Assembly (NCBI RefSeq): GCF_963678635.1
Contig: NC_087062.1
Location: 55,436,363-55,500,362, forward strand
Source: Symsagittifera roscoffensis
Taxonomy: Eukaryota; Xenacoelomorpha; Acoela; Convolutidae
DNA length: 64,000 nucleotides
Direction of reading: 5' to 3'
Shown: positions 20,728 through 30,500 of the stretch, piece by piece
Layout of the letters: every line of letters begins with the position of its first letter
Position numbering within the stretch: the first letter of the stretch is position 1
Program-made: the position numbers and the translations under genes
The notes under the pieces: generated by a model
Seen by the model: only the letters and a program-made list of their open reading frames with translations
What the model was told of the DNA's origin: nothing
Databases searched by the model: none

Positions 20728-21582
20728 GTGGTTTCCGCCATCAGTGTAGAAATGTTTCCGGGAGTGTTGCAAACCGAGCAGAAGTATATTGGAAAGTGGA
20801 GAGAAGCAATCGAGGCGGACATGAACATCCGGCAGAGTGAAACTTATCGAAGACCGACGGGAGCGAGATATTTAGCGGGATCAACTCTAGCTCCAATGTG
20901 CAAGAGCATATACCCAGTGCATTTCGTAGCGGTGGATGTGAAAAGTACGAGAACGATGGTGGATCAAGCCTTCTCAGTGCCGAAATGCGTAAGATTAGCA
21001 AGAATGTCAGAAAAATCTTACGAGTTACTGTGCAAAATGTTCTCAGCAGTTGCGGAGAGAACCAAAGAGGAGTTAGAATCAATACTGGGAAAAAAGTTCA
21101 CGGGATACGCCAGTAGGAACTTCAGTGACTTTGAAAGACAAAAGCAGAAAGGATCAACAGTCACGGATTACAATGCAGTAGATGAGAATGATGAAGTCCA
21201 CCGAAGGATGATGGAAATGGAACCACTACTGGAAGCTTCGGGAAAACGTAATTGGAGGAGCATCATGTCAACACATGATGAGTTCTGCTGCCATTGCTTG
21301 CTACAAACATGGTGGTACCCCGGGCGTAGTAATCTGGTGTTGATCTGGGACTGTGGAGAGCTGCTCTCCATTGGTTTACCAGATTCATCACAGCCCATAA
21401 CGATAGTGATAGTAGGAGTTATGATGGCGATACGATGGCTGGAAGCTCATGTAAAAGAGAACAATAGACAGAAGGCTACGACGAAAGAACAGATACAGGA
21501 ATTGGATTGTCTAAAAGATTTAGATCTTTTTGAGACAATGTGCAAAATCTTGAACATTCCCATGGAATCGAAAAAGATATGA
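20728..21582 (+). CDS. Unrecognised 284-codon ORF, unit D
   Basis: This is the longest undisturbed frame among the non-pol ORFs. It starts within VVSAISVEMFPGVLQTEQKY and contains helical segments (ARMSEKSYELLCKMFSAVAE), a Cys/Trp-rich patch (FCCHCLLQTWWYPG), a hydrophobic strand (ITIVIVGVMMAIRW) and a Lys/Glu-rich C-terminal helix ending at TGA 21580-21582. No family motif is recognised. The first codon is not an ATG and an in-frame stop lies just upstream, so it is a fragment of a larger product. It is present only in unit D. Confidence 0.5.
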   Translation: MVSAISVEMFPGVLQTEQKYIGKWREAIEADMNIRQSETYRRPTGARYLAGSTLAPMCKSIYPVHFVAVDVKSTRTMVDQAFSVPKCVRLARMSEKSYELLCKMFSAVAERTKEELESILGKKFTGYASRNFSDFERQKQKGSTVTDYNAVDENDEVHRRMMEMEPLLEASGKRNWRSIMSTHDEFCCHCLLQTWWYPGRSNLVLIWDCGELLSIGLPDSSQPITIVIVGVMMAIRWLEAHVKENNRQKATTKEQIQELDCLKDLDLFETMCKILNIPMESKKI

Positions 21583-21597
21583 GCCAGAAGACGACTG

Positions 21598-21813
21598 ATG
21601 CCATGGTTTAGAGCCAACATGACTGCATGGTTATACGAATATGACATGAAACATATGTCGAAGCACAGCAGAGTGTACAGTGCGTATCAGCTGGACCTTG
21701 GAGCAGGAGCTTTTAAGCGAGCTTTTGTAACTCATCGGAATACAGTAACCATCGCAGTGAAGAGAAATTCTAGGACAAGTGAATTTGACGAAAGGGAAAA
21801 AAAGATATGTTGA
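21598..21813 (+). pseudogene. Short ORF downstream of the 284-codon ORF
   Basis: The frame begins MPWFRANMTAWLYEYDMKHM in the frame opened after the TGA at 21582 and ends at 21813 after a basic/acidic tail (SRTSEFDEREKKIC). It is likely the continuation of the preceding ORF past a stop. No function can be given. Confidence 0.4.
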
Positions 21814-22037
21814 AGGAAGAATTGGAGAGAAACGTGACGTTGTGCCTCCACAACAGCTCCTGCCGAAACAGAGAATCTAACGTTGATAATCTACCTTGTT
21901 GTAAACAAAGAGTATAAGAGCAGAAGTGTTGGAGGACTGCTTCCAACAGCGTCAGAATAGCTACCGAGGTGTTGCAAGACACAGAGACTGAAAGTGCGGA
22001 GTCAATGTCGCAGGAGGAGGAGATGGAACATTGACAA

Positions 22038-22151
22038 ATGGCCGAAAAACAAGAACCAAAAAAAAGAAAGTTAGAAAAATTTAGAAGTTTTAGAACTTCT
22101 AAACGACGAACAAATGAGGAAATACAGAAGCGACGAAAGAGAAGATGTTAA
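22038..22151 (+). CDS. 37-residue, very basic mini-ORF at the right edge of the array
   Basis: ATG at 22038 opens MAEKQEPKKRKLEKFRSF and ends in RRKRRC before TAA at 22149-22151. PKKRK matches the classical monopartite nuclear localisation signal. The block is followed at once by AT-rich DNA, so it is probably the C-terminal end of the large unit D product or of a separate small ORF. Its length makes chance occurrence possible. Confidence 0.35.
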   Translation: MAEKQEPKKRKLEKFRSFRTSKRRTNEEIQKRRKRRC

Positions 22152-23850
22152 AACTCAGAATTGTTTTGTATGTGACAAAAACTCAAATGAGAAATAAAGC
22201 AACTAAGTTTGCAATTGAAACTGAAAAGAATTTGTTTAGTTGAGTTTTGAAGATTAAAGACCTTGTTGCATTTAAATGTTTGCATTATGATTTTAGTTAG
22301 TCGCTTTAGAGACACTTACTATTTATTTAGAGAGGCTTGAGTGGAGAATATAATAAGATATTCCAGCCTGCATGATTGTTTTTAATCAACTAAGACGACT
22401 GATCACTTTGTGGTGACATGAAGGGCTTGGGTAATCTCTTGAAGAAGGAGATTATTTCATTCTTCATTCTAACCACCGAGTTTATTAATTTTCAGGGCCA
22501 GTAACAACTAAACTTCCGAAGGAAAGAAGCATGGTAGCATATCTTTTGTTTGTGGGTTGGCAGGACTGTACTGCGTTCCTACACTTTTTAAACCTAGGAG
22601 AAAAAAGTTTTAAATCGGGACATAGACATTGGAAGTCTAAAAAGATGTTTTATTTTAAGTATATCCTCGAAAGTGCAGATTGGTGAACAATTTTTGAAGG
22701 CAATAGTATTGTAGTATGATGCCGTTTATATTCTGCAGTGAGTCGATATGACGTTGACAAAAGTGACTTTATGCATTTTGTAAACTCTGTTCGATGGCAC
22801 TGTACCATTTTGATGAAGATTACGAGAGTCAATGAGGACAATGTAACATTCGACCAGAATGTACGAAAATGCAGTTTCGCATTCGAACTTTTATCGACCA
22901 GAAAAAGAATATCTGACCTGGAAGATTGATGGTTTTAACGGATTAGCGACGTTATTGGAACGATTAGACGAATCGGGAAAATTAGTTTTAACTGACATGC
23001 TAATTTTTGAAATTGCGATGGAGGTGATGATTTTTATCTACTGAACAAAAACAATCGTAATATAATAAATAGTAGTAGCTCTGTTTTTAGGAATGACCTC
23101 GTGGTCTGGGATACTGCGACCCAACCATGAGCTCACTATTTTTGCATATAATTAAGTTAATTTGAGTGTTTTGACCGAAGCCGGAAACAGTAACGTTTTG
23201 TCGACTCGATGTTAGAAAAGCCATTAAAAAAAACAGGCTTTGGCAGAGACTGTGAAAAGCATTTAGAGCTGTGTTTAGACGCTAGCCAGTCGTTTTAGAG
23301 CCTAGCTTTATTCCCGTCGATAGGTACTACCGGGAGAATGTTACATTGTCGCGAAATTTCGACATCGTCACCTATCTTTCTTTGCAAACGAATTTTTAAA
23401 AATTAACATTTTAACCCAAATTAACCATTCCGTGTTCGTCAAAATGAACGATTAACACCGTTAATGTGCTTAAACCACCAATTTTCCCGCTCAGCTGCTG
23501 TCACAAAAAAACTTCGAATTCGAACAAGCATTTTGATACATTCTGGTCGAATGTCACAGTATCTTTTCGTTCTCGTCGAAGGGTTCGACTGTGCCAATCC
23601 GGAGGAATGGCACACGTTCGAGCCTTCTCAACGCCCTTTTCAGATGTTGTTTGTTTCACCCTTTTTGCATAGGATTGGTAATAATCATTTTTGATATAAT
23701 AATCATAATAATATTAATCATAATAAAAATAATAATACAGAATTTAGAGTGTCTCATGGAATTTCACCTATTTTCAGTTCATCTTCAGTTCAGTTTTATT
23801 TTACTAAGAGGATTGCAGTTGCCACATCTGCATATTACTCTCCAAGTATA
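22152..23850. other. AT-rich sequence without recognisable genes
   Basis: Composition drops sharply to AT-rich at about 22150. Only short ORFs with no coding signal are present. TA-rich low complexity lies at about 23690-23745 (repeated ATAAT). Nothing else can be supported. Confidence 0.6.
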
Positions 23851-24226
23851 TTAATTTTCTTCGGTGTATTGTTTGGTGAAAAAGTTCCAGTAAATGTTCT
23901 GAATATTAGCCTTACTTAGAATTTTTCCGAAACTTTCATAAACCCGATGAACGTAGTTGTAGAGTAGTTTCGTCCTTCGAAAGAAGTTTTTGTTGGTTTT
24001 ATTTAGTCGCGGTTTCGATAACTTGAATTCACCTCGATTGCTTTGTCGAGTAGTATCGCATATTGTCTCACTTTCAATGGAACTTTCAACATCAAATTCA
24101 CCTGTTTTAATAGATAAAAGCTTAAAGAGATCATGCATTTCAACATACAGGCTTAACGGAAGAATATGCACTTTAATAAACCGAGGGGACCAGAATTGAT
24201 CCTTGGGGAACACCGCTGGTTACATT

Positions 24227-25249
24227 TCATAGGGTTGATTTTGTGCCGCTTATTTGCACGTATTGATTGCGTTGGCTTAAGTATGATTTTAGAAAACCTA
24301 AGATGTTTCCACCACTTCCAGGAGACCTTATTTTGCTAACTAGCACACTATGCGGTACTGTGTCAAACGCTTTAGCAAAGTCGAGATAAAGAACATTTAA
24401 CTCATTGACAGATTCTAGATCATTGCATTCGTATATTTTGTCAAGAAAGTATATTAGTTGCAGCGTCACCGATCGTCTTTTTCTAGAGCTGTATTGACTA
24501 GTGTGGAATTTTGTATGAAAGAAACAATAAATTTTATCAAAAAGGAGTTTTTCCAAGACTTTTGAGCAACAACATAGGAGGCTGATGGGATGGTAGCAGG
24601 TTACATCAGCTTTGTTGCCCTCTTTGAATATTGGTTTTGTTTGGCATAATTTCCAGTAGCTGGGGTAAGATTGCTTCTTTAGACTTGTTTGAAAGATCAG
24701 TTTTAGTGATTTACACAGGGTTTTGTGACTCTTTTTCAAGAGTGTGTTTCCAATTTTATCGGGTCCGGTTGATTTGTCAGGATTAAGTTCAAACAATATG
24801 TCGCTTATTTATTCTTCAGTGTAGTCAGCTGTGTTTAGTATGTTATTTGGTTCATACCCAGGCTGCATATTAGATTTACTGAAGACCGACGCGAAGTACT
24901 GATTAAAAACTTCAGCCTTTTCAACATTTATTGATGCTACTGTCTTATCAAAATTTTTTTTTGGGGGAATTGAGGTTTTTTTTATACATTTCAAGTATTT
25001 CTGTATTTTACTAAACGTCCTTCCTTCAAAAACTGATTTTTCATATTCAGCGGGGTCTTTCTCGGATTCAAGTTTGATTTGCTTTTCAAGGCATTTGAGT
25101 TTAATCAATGTGCTTAAAATTACACTTTTTCGTTTTTTCATTGTTTTCAGCTTATTCATAAGATTTGATGAAACATTGGAAATCCAGGGGGGTAGCTGGG
25201 ATCTATTTTTGGTACTTCTTGGTATGTGTTTATCTATTTTCTTCCACAA
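24227..25249 (-). pseudogene. Reverse transcriptase fragment of the non-LTR element
   Basis: Frames 24809-25249 and 24227-24796 are separated by one TAA. The first is the linker (PPWISNVSSNLMNKLKTMKK; EVFNQYFASVFSKSN). The second contains RT blocks: LNPDKSTGPDKIGNTLLKKS, YPSYWKLCQTKPIFKEGNKA, YHPISLLCCCSKVLEKLLFD and LYLDFAKAFDTVPHSVLVSK with the first catalytic Asp. The frame ends before VTSGVPQGSIL, which lies in another frame, and the FADD motif is missing. Confidence 0.85.
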
Positions 25250-25258
25250 CCATTTGTA

Positions 25259-25666
25259 TCATTGCTTTAACAATTCATCTACATTACTATAGCAATACGG
25301 TTGAAAGAGGATACTTTTATTAAATTCGTCACAGACAGCCTTGTTAAAATCGTATTTTATATCAGTTACTGCAAATTGCTTTTCCTCTTTTTCGAGGTCG
25401 ATGGTTGTAACAATTGGTTCATGGTCGGAAAAACTTTTGTCGTTTTGCATAAGATCATTTTGTAAACTTTTATCAGGATTTACATAGACGAGTTTTTGAT
25501 AGGGACGGTAATATTTAAGCTTGTGTGCCGCCCTCAGTATAAGGTCTCGGCTGATTGGTTTTTCAGTTTTTACCAGGAGTGTTCTTGGTTGTTGTTTACT
25601 TGCGTCATATTTACCGAGTCTATGCGCTTGAGTAAGTTTTTTTATCTTCAACGTTAAAATGTTCAA
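25259..25666 (-). pseudogene. Fusion of ORF1 C-terminus and endonuclease end
   Basis: After the ORF1 C-terminal segment (ILRAAHKLKYYRPYQKLVYV) the frame changes within a few codons to KSFSDHEPIVTTI. SDH is the last catalytic motif of APE endonucleases. Nearly the whole endonuclease is therefore missing. The rest of the frame (DIKYDFNKAVCDEFNKSILF) is the endonuclease-RT spacer. The fusion is not expected to have function. Confidence 0.75.
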
Positions 25667-26210
25667 GAAACTTTTCTACTTCGGCTAAATCAGCATGTAA
25701 TCTTTCATCAGCCGAGCTTGAGCCTGATTCTGTTATACGTCGTTTATATACTCCTAGCGTAGTTTTTTGGGGAATTGAAACTGATTTTCCAAGTTTGACT
25801 TTTCCTAAGGATTGTTTGTATATTTTGGTATCATTTTTCACGTTTATGACTTCCGATTGAACATTTATAATGATGTTATATGACTTTTCAATTTTATCGG
25901 TTAGGGTTTTCATTTGTAACTGAAGTTTTTTCATTTGATTATTGGTTTCGTTTTGAAACTTTTTCAGATTTTCGTCTATTTTTGTTTCCAACTTTGATTC
26001 CAACTTTGACAAAAAATCTTGTTTCTCCGGTATGCAACTATTGCAGATGGGGACAAGATTGTCGTTAAGTTTTATGAGAACTTCTATTGTATTCGTTTCA
26101 AACTCAGTACTCTCTGTTGTTAAATGAAGTGTTTTATTACAAATGCAATAAACCAATTTGTTGTCATTTTTAACTTTCCTGTTGCACGTATTGCAGTTAT
26201 CACGCGTCAT
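25620..26210 (-). pseudogene. Non-LTR ORF1 with zinc-finger start and coiled coil
   Basis: The start MTRDNCNTCNRKVKNDNKLV carries Cys pairs of a PHD- or ZnF-like motif, with CICNKTLHL following. Residues about 70-130 (LESKLETKIDENLKKFQNET) form a coiled coil. A frameshift near 25650 passes into the frame 25259-25666, which continues with AHRLGKYDASKQQPRTLLVK, typical of the RNA-binding C-terminal part of such ORF1 proteins. ORF1 proteins coat element RNA. Confidence 0.75.
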
Positions 26211-27780
26211 TTCACTTGCTTGAGTTCGATTGGGGCAATTGGATAGTTCGTTAGAATTGGGGTGGAGAACTTAAACACAAATTGATTCAAACTTAGCCGC
26301 CGGTCCCTGAGGGGACCTTTGGAAAGCTTAAACCAGAGGAGACAACTAACAAATTCTCCCTGTGAGCCCCTGAAGGGACCTTTGGTAGGTTAAGTTAGTC
26401 TGTAACGGACACGTAAAGATAAGGATAGAAACAAGAAAAGATTGATGTATACTTGAGCTACCAGTTTCTGCAGGTGCACTGACAGTTGTTGGTGGTAAGA
26501 TGTCCGTTGTCGTTCAAATGCTTCGAGTACTTCTTATACAGAATTTTCCCCTTGATGAGGTTTTTCAGGTTGTTCAGACCGTCTTCGTTTTTTTTTTTTT
26601 TATTTGGTAATCAGAAGGTAAAAAGTATCATAGTAACCGAGGTTACAGTCATGAGTCCCTTCATCATGTATTCCAGTCAAAATCCTTGGAATTTGTTAGA
26701 CATGGAAGTGATAATGATAAAAGAAGATGACAAGTGTTTAAGTCCTTTTCAATTAAAATCGATACGGGTTACGTTTCTTCAATAAGAACACGCAACTCGA
26801 CACGAGATAATTTAATATACAAGTGTTACAAGTAAAAAAATTTTTCGAAAGTTATTTTGTCGTTTATTGTTCCGAGTACGCAAGCGGCGTTCGCAATCTG
26901 TATTGCCAGGGAGATTCTCTGTTTTAAAAAGCTAGCGGTTGAAAAAGATATCCATCATTTAAAAGATCTTTATACTTGTCAATTTTTCGCTCTTCCGCTT
27001 CAGCGGCAGCCGTACCAGGGTTAAAAACAGACCCGGCTCCGTCTTCGTTTAGATGGAAGTGATCGTTCGTAAAATATCTGTTACCCGTAATAAAAAGTGT
27101 CTTACACTGGCACCGGGTAGTGACAAGACGTTCAAGTTTCGAAGATGTCTGGCCTGGGAATCAGCATCTTGTCTCTAAAATCCCTCCATTGAGGGCCGTC
27201 CACACAAGATTACAGACATTTAACATGAAAAACACTATTTAATAAGAGTCTCAAAAAGAGTCTCCCCAAGGACTTTTCTGTTTTTGAGATTCGAAAGAAT
27301 GATTACAATATCGGCGAGAAAGTGCGTCTCATTCAGTTTATCCCTGACAGGATGTTTCGGAACTAATGCCTAATTGTTGTACCCAATCTGGTAATTCAAC
27401 ATCATCAAGAGCTTTTATCGAAACCTCGCCTTTTTTCCCTGGAGTTCGATCTTGCCTTTCTAATAGTTTCATTAGTGTCTTTTGATTGGTCTCTTTACTG
27501 TTGTTGTTTTTTGTCTCTGAGACTTAGGTATTTCATAATAATCCTGTGTCTATAATACCTCAAAGGGCGCTCGACAAACAGGCACAAACATCAAACATAT
27601 TTATATTTAATAAGTTTATCACAACAGTTAGACTAATTTATTGCTTAATTAATGCTGACAATCTTGATTCGCGACAGGTGTTCATCGAATTGAGTTTTTG
27701 AGACTTTCGCATTTTCCATTTTGCGTCGCCTCTGGGTTAGAAGTCGCTGCCATTTCACCTCATGTTTTAAAGATTTCACC
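26211..27780. other. Intergenic region, 5' side of the non-LTR element and PIH1D1 upstream DNA
   Basis: It holds two related short hairpin sequences at 26302-26317 and 26367-26385, probably in the 5' UTR of the minus-strand non-LTR element, and a T-run at 26588-26600. From 26820 to 27780 there is no recognised gene. The PIH1D1 promoter must lie here, but no core elements can be defined. Confidence 0.5.
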
Positions 27781-28668
27781 ATGTCGGACTCATCTCTCCT
27801 TGAGATTGATCGCAATATGAGCGAAGAAAATAGCGACCTTTATGAATCCATTTTACAAAATTTTCAAAGTAATACTACTAATGGCACTCAAGCTCAACCC
27901 GATATGTATTCCAAAAAAGTGTTGCCAAAAGCAGGCTGCTGTATGAAATGTAAAACAAAGAAGAACGAAAAAGTCTTTGTCAATTTATGCATTTCGGAGT
28001 TGCTGCCTGATCCGCCAAATGTTGAAGAGGACGAGTTGGTGCAAATTCTTTCAAATGAAGATGCCCCTGACTTTCGAATGCCAATGAGTATAGGGGAACC
28101 ACACACGGAGTTAGATAATGCAGGTAAAGGTTGCACAGTTATTGACGTCGTTGTATCAGAAGACTTTTTCAATAGACTTCAAGATTCAAGCAAACCGGTC
28201 CTCAATTCATTTTTCTGCACGGCGATGCTTGAAGGCATCCAAGAAAAATACAAATTTGAACTTGAAAATGAAGTCAAAATTTTGAAGCACAAGAAAGCAA
28301 TGGGGACTATTCAGGAGCAGATGATTCGAACTCGGAGGTTAATCCGAGAAATGGGGGACTCAATCATGAAAAATATTCCAGACATCCAGAACCTGGTTAG
28401 CTCGCCTGAAGTACCAAAATATACCTTCGTCAAAGAGCCACCAGTTGGACCTGTAGAATTTTTAGTTGGAGAGATAGTGCTACCGAAATGTGCCGGTGTT
28501 AAGCAAATTTTACTGGATGTAGGTGGAGATAGGGTGGTGCTTGATTGCCGGCCTTTTTATTTTATGGACGTTTTCTTCCCATACGAGTTTGAAGTGAATG
28601 ATGTTGGGGCTCAATTTAATGCCGATAAAAAAATTCTATCAATAACAATTCCTGTAAAAATTGAATAA
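27781..28668 (+). CDS. PIH1D1: PIH1 domain-containing protein 1 (R2TP subunit)
   Basis: Single-exon, 295-residue protein. PIH1D1 links HSP90/R2TP (RUVBL1, RUVBL2, RPAP3) to phosphorylated clients and helps assemble snoRNPs, RNA polymerase II and PIKK kinases in the cytoplasm and nucleus. The PIH domain runs from about residue 50 to 200: EKVFVNLCISELLPDP, FRMPMSIGEPHTELD, GKGCTVIDVVVSEDFF and FELENEVKILKHKKAMGTIQ match the human protein block by block. A CS-like beta domain closes the protein (EIVLPKCAGVKQILLDVGGD; KKILSITIPVKIE). I chose the ATG at 27781 because it has a good context (caccATG) and the frame upstream has no ATG. Length is close to human PIH1D1 (290). PIH1D2 or Kintoun are less likely given this C-terminal end. 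Confidence 0.88.
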   Translation: MSDSSLLEIDRNMSEENSDLYESILQNFQSNTTNGTQAQPDMYSKKVLPKAGCCMKCKTKKNEKVFVNLCISELLPDPPNVEEDELVQILSNEDAPDFRMPMSIGEPHTELDNAGKGCTVIDVVVSEDFFNRLQDSSKPVLNSFFCTAMLEGIQEKYKFELENEVKILKHKKAMGTIQEQMIRTRRLIREMGDSIMKNIPDIQNLVSSPEVPKYTFVKEPPVGPVEFLVGEIVLPKCAGVKQILLDVGGDRVVLDCRPFYFMDVFFPYEFEVNDVGAQFNADKKILSITIPVKIE

Positions 28669-29883
28669 ATTCGTTTGTAATTGTTTTGGGTATTTTTTTC
28701 TGCAAACAAGGCGTGCATTAATTTCGTGTGCATTCATTTCATAATTAAGGTAGTGAAGTAAAAATTTGAATCTAAATAGCCCATTCCTTACGCTTGTGAT
28801 TAGCAAGCGTTATCAAATCGAGAGAGTACACTATTTTTTCGGGTTAATAACAGGTTTCCCAGAATCACTTGTATCTTTTTTCATAATTAACTTCCAACTT
28901 CGCAACTTCCACCGGCTCAAGCCACAGGTCTGCGGGAGTGAGTGGGGAGGGATTCTTAGGGCAGTTAAAAATGTGGCAACTAGTGTGGGGTGCTAGGACT
29001 TAGACTGGAGGTGAAAAGGCGCCTGACGCGGCAAAGTCGGTGGATAAGAATCTGAACAGGAACTTTTTTCTTCAAACTTGAAATATTCTTTTCCAAAAAA
29101 TGTCGGCCTATTGTTTGTCTGCAAATAATTTGTTGGCTCAAGTGTAACATCGTAAAATTGCTTTTTTAATCCTAATTTTAATGTAGTTGCTTTTGTTGCA
29201 ATAAATTGCTCCGGCGATTTGTAGTATTACTTGTCGCCGGAGCGATTTGTAGTATTACTTGTTGCTCCGGCGATGCGTAGTAAAATAAGCTTCTGAAAAA
29301 ACAATTCGGAACGAAGTCCAGATTTTACTTCAATTTACACAGATGTAAATGTGAGATTAAAATCAAACAACAACAAAATACTAATTGATATTAGAAGTTC
29401 CTTATATTTTTCTGTGAAGTTTTTTTTTAGTTAAACGATATCTAACAATCACTGTAGCATAACCTGAATTATGGTTTTGAAGGTCTGCCAAGTTTTTTCT
29501 ATTATTGCCTTTTTGGTTGGAAAGAGAAACTTGTGAAGGAATTTTGAAGTTATCCGCCTTCATGTAAGTTTTTATAATAAATGCTTTGGAGCTTTTTAAT
29601 TTTTTTTTGTTGGGATATTTTCTTTCACTGTCATCGGTGCTTGGCGCCAGGCAGGGGTTTTTCACTTAGTTGGCTAGATTTTTCATGATCGTAGATTTAT
29701 TTGGTTCAAAATCATAATTACTGTTCAAATTTCAGTGTTTTTTGTTGTATAATTTCATGGTTTGCGTAAATCACATAGAATGCTTAGCCGCAATTTTTTT
29801 CAGAGCTTGTATATACAAATCGGACCAAAATTTACAAACAAATTAAATCTTGCTCGTTAGTACTGAAAATTTGATTATTCGAT
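28669..29883. repeat. Downstream of PIH1D1: dispersed repeats and a GC-rich hairpin
   Basis: The stop codon of PIH1D1 overlaps AATAAA (28664-28669). A dispersed repeat with TTACGCTTGTGATTAGCAAG lies at about 28785. A SINE-like copy is at about 28985-29155. A 10-bp stem (GCTCCGGCGA at 29208-29217 with its complement at 29234-29243, and a third copy at 29264-29273) lies within two direct repeats of GATTTGTAGTATTACTTG. The minus-strand frame 29402-29665 has no recognisable content. Confidence 0.55.
28985..29155 (+). repeat. tRNA-derived SINE-like repeat, copy 1
   Basis: A tRNA-like head ending in a degenerate B-box (GTGGATAAGAATCTGAACAG), then a T-rich stretch, then the family tail AATGTCGGCCTATTGTTTGT and a 'GGCTCAAGTGTAACATC' end. 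The same head-tail order is found at 34440-34615 and 36625-36775, with tail-only copies near 37110 and 50300. Confidence 0.5.
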
Positions 29884-30500
29884 GCAAATTGGTGAACAAA
29901 TGATGGAACGAGTCATCAGAAATTTACACAGCTCATGGAGAGTTCAAAAACCAAATGACAAAATATGCTCTGCTCGCATGTAGCAGATAGATGTTATAAG
30001 TTGAAGACTACTTACCTACGGCACTAAGGAAGAGAGCAATATGCTAGGTGCTCTGTTTTACGTTTCGTTATCTTGTATTATCTGTGTTCAAGTTTGCATT
30101 ACTGCTTTTCTTTGTAGAAAATGTTGCGTGACGCTGATTTGTTTCTATGATTTAGCCATGCAAAAGGGAATGTTTAGGTTTTTTCAAACAATTTTTATCT
30201 GTTTCGAACGAATTAGCTTGAATAATGATTTAAGACAAACGTGTTTGCAAATTGGTGAATAAATATTGGGAAAAATGGAGTCATGAAAAACATACACAGC
30301 CCTTCGAGAATTCATAAGCCAAATAACCAAATATGCTTTTCTCGCAGGAAGGTAGATATTATAAGTTGAAGACTACTTATCCATGGCAGTAGGGAAGATT
30401 GCAAAATGCTAGATGCTCCGTTTTACGCGCCGCTGTCTTGGTTTTTCTGCGTGCATTGTTGCTTTTCTTCGTTTCTGATTTCTATGGTTTAGGCATGCAA
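29884..30500 (+). pseudogene. Two tandem, decayed copies of the USP2 exon 2 end plus intron
   Basis: Copy 1 (29884-30247) and copy 2 (30248-30500, resuming at about 31084) both match 36144-36500: GCAAATTGGTGAACAAATG, then CATACACAGC, then CCAAATGACAAAATATGC, then the splice-site region and about 250 bp of intron. The source exon codes for [20 protein letters not shown] in the USP2-like gene 6 kb downstream. The copies have lost the reading frame. They are fragments of a duplicated gene part, not genes. Confidence 0.75.

Larger units (their letters stand above)
1..22151 (+). mobile_element. Tandem array of decayed Ty3/gypsy-type element units A-D
   Basis: The block is visibly more GC-rich than the DNA right of 22151 and contains only element sequence. 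Homologous segments recur in order. A macrodomain plus boundary module lies at about 7870-8637, 11870-12660 and 15715-16542. A coiled-coil ORF, an SGNH ORF and further ORFs lie at about 8638-11640, 12665-15705 and 16543-20165. Unit A (1-8637) carries gag and pol. Unit D (16543-22151) extends furthest into the ORF set that follows SGNH. No unit is intact: most frames hold stops or frameshifts. The shared boundary module suggests units joined through a common terminal repeat, as in LTR-element tandem arrays. Clear LTR ends, primer site and target duplication were not found, so the class rests on pol. Confidence 0.8.
23851..26210 (-). mobile_element. CR1/Jockey-like non-LTR retrotransposon, internally deleted
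   Basis: On the minus strand the order is ORF1 (25620-26210), the end of an APE endonuclease, an RT linker, part of the RT and the RT C-terminal end (24213-23851). The order and motifs fit the CR1/L2/Jockey group. Two internal deletions are visible. One fuses the ORF1 C-terminus to the last endonuclease motif at about 25430. The other removes the RT catalytic FADD box between about 24235 and 24180. Stops at 24804 and elsewhere add further damage. Confidence 0.8.

Noticed and set aside
1..22151. Reading the array as a host gene cluster of SGNH esterases and macrodomain proteins
   Set aside because: Units also contain gag, RT and integrase, share junctions and are full of stops, so they are mobile-element sequence.
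22650..23044. Short frames on both strands in the AT-rich region
   Set aside because: Composition is random-like, with no motif and no splice context.
27721..27780. Earlier PIH1D1 start at 27721
   Set aside because: The codon there is TTG. The first ATG, with good context, is at 27781, and family similarity starts after it.
29208..29273. CRISPR-like repeat-spacer pattern
   Set aside because: There are only two short repeats in animal DNA, with no array or cas genes. It is a hairpin plus direct repeat.
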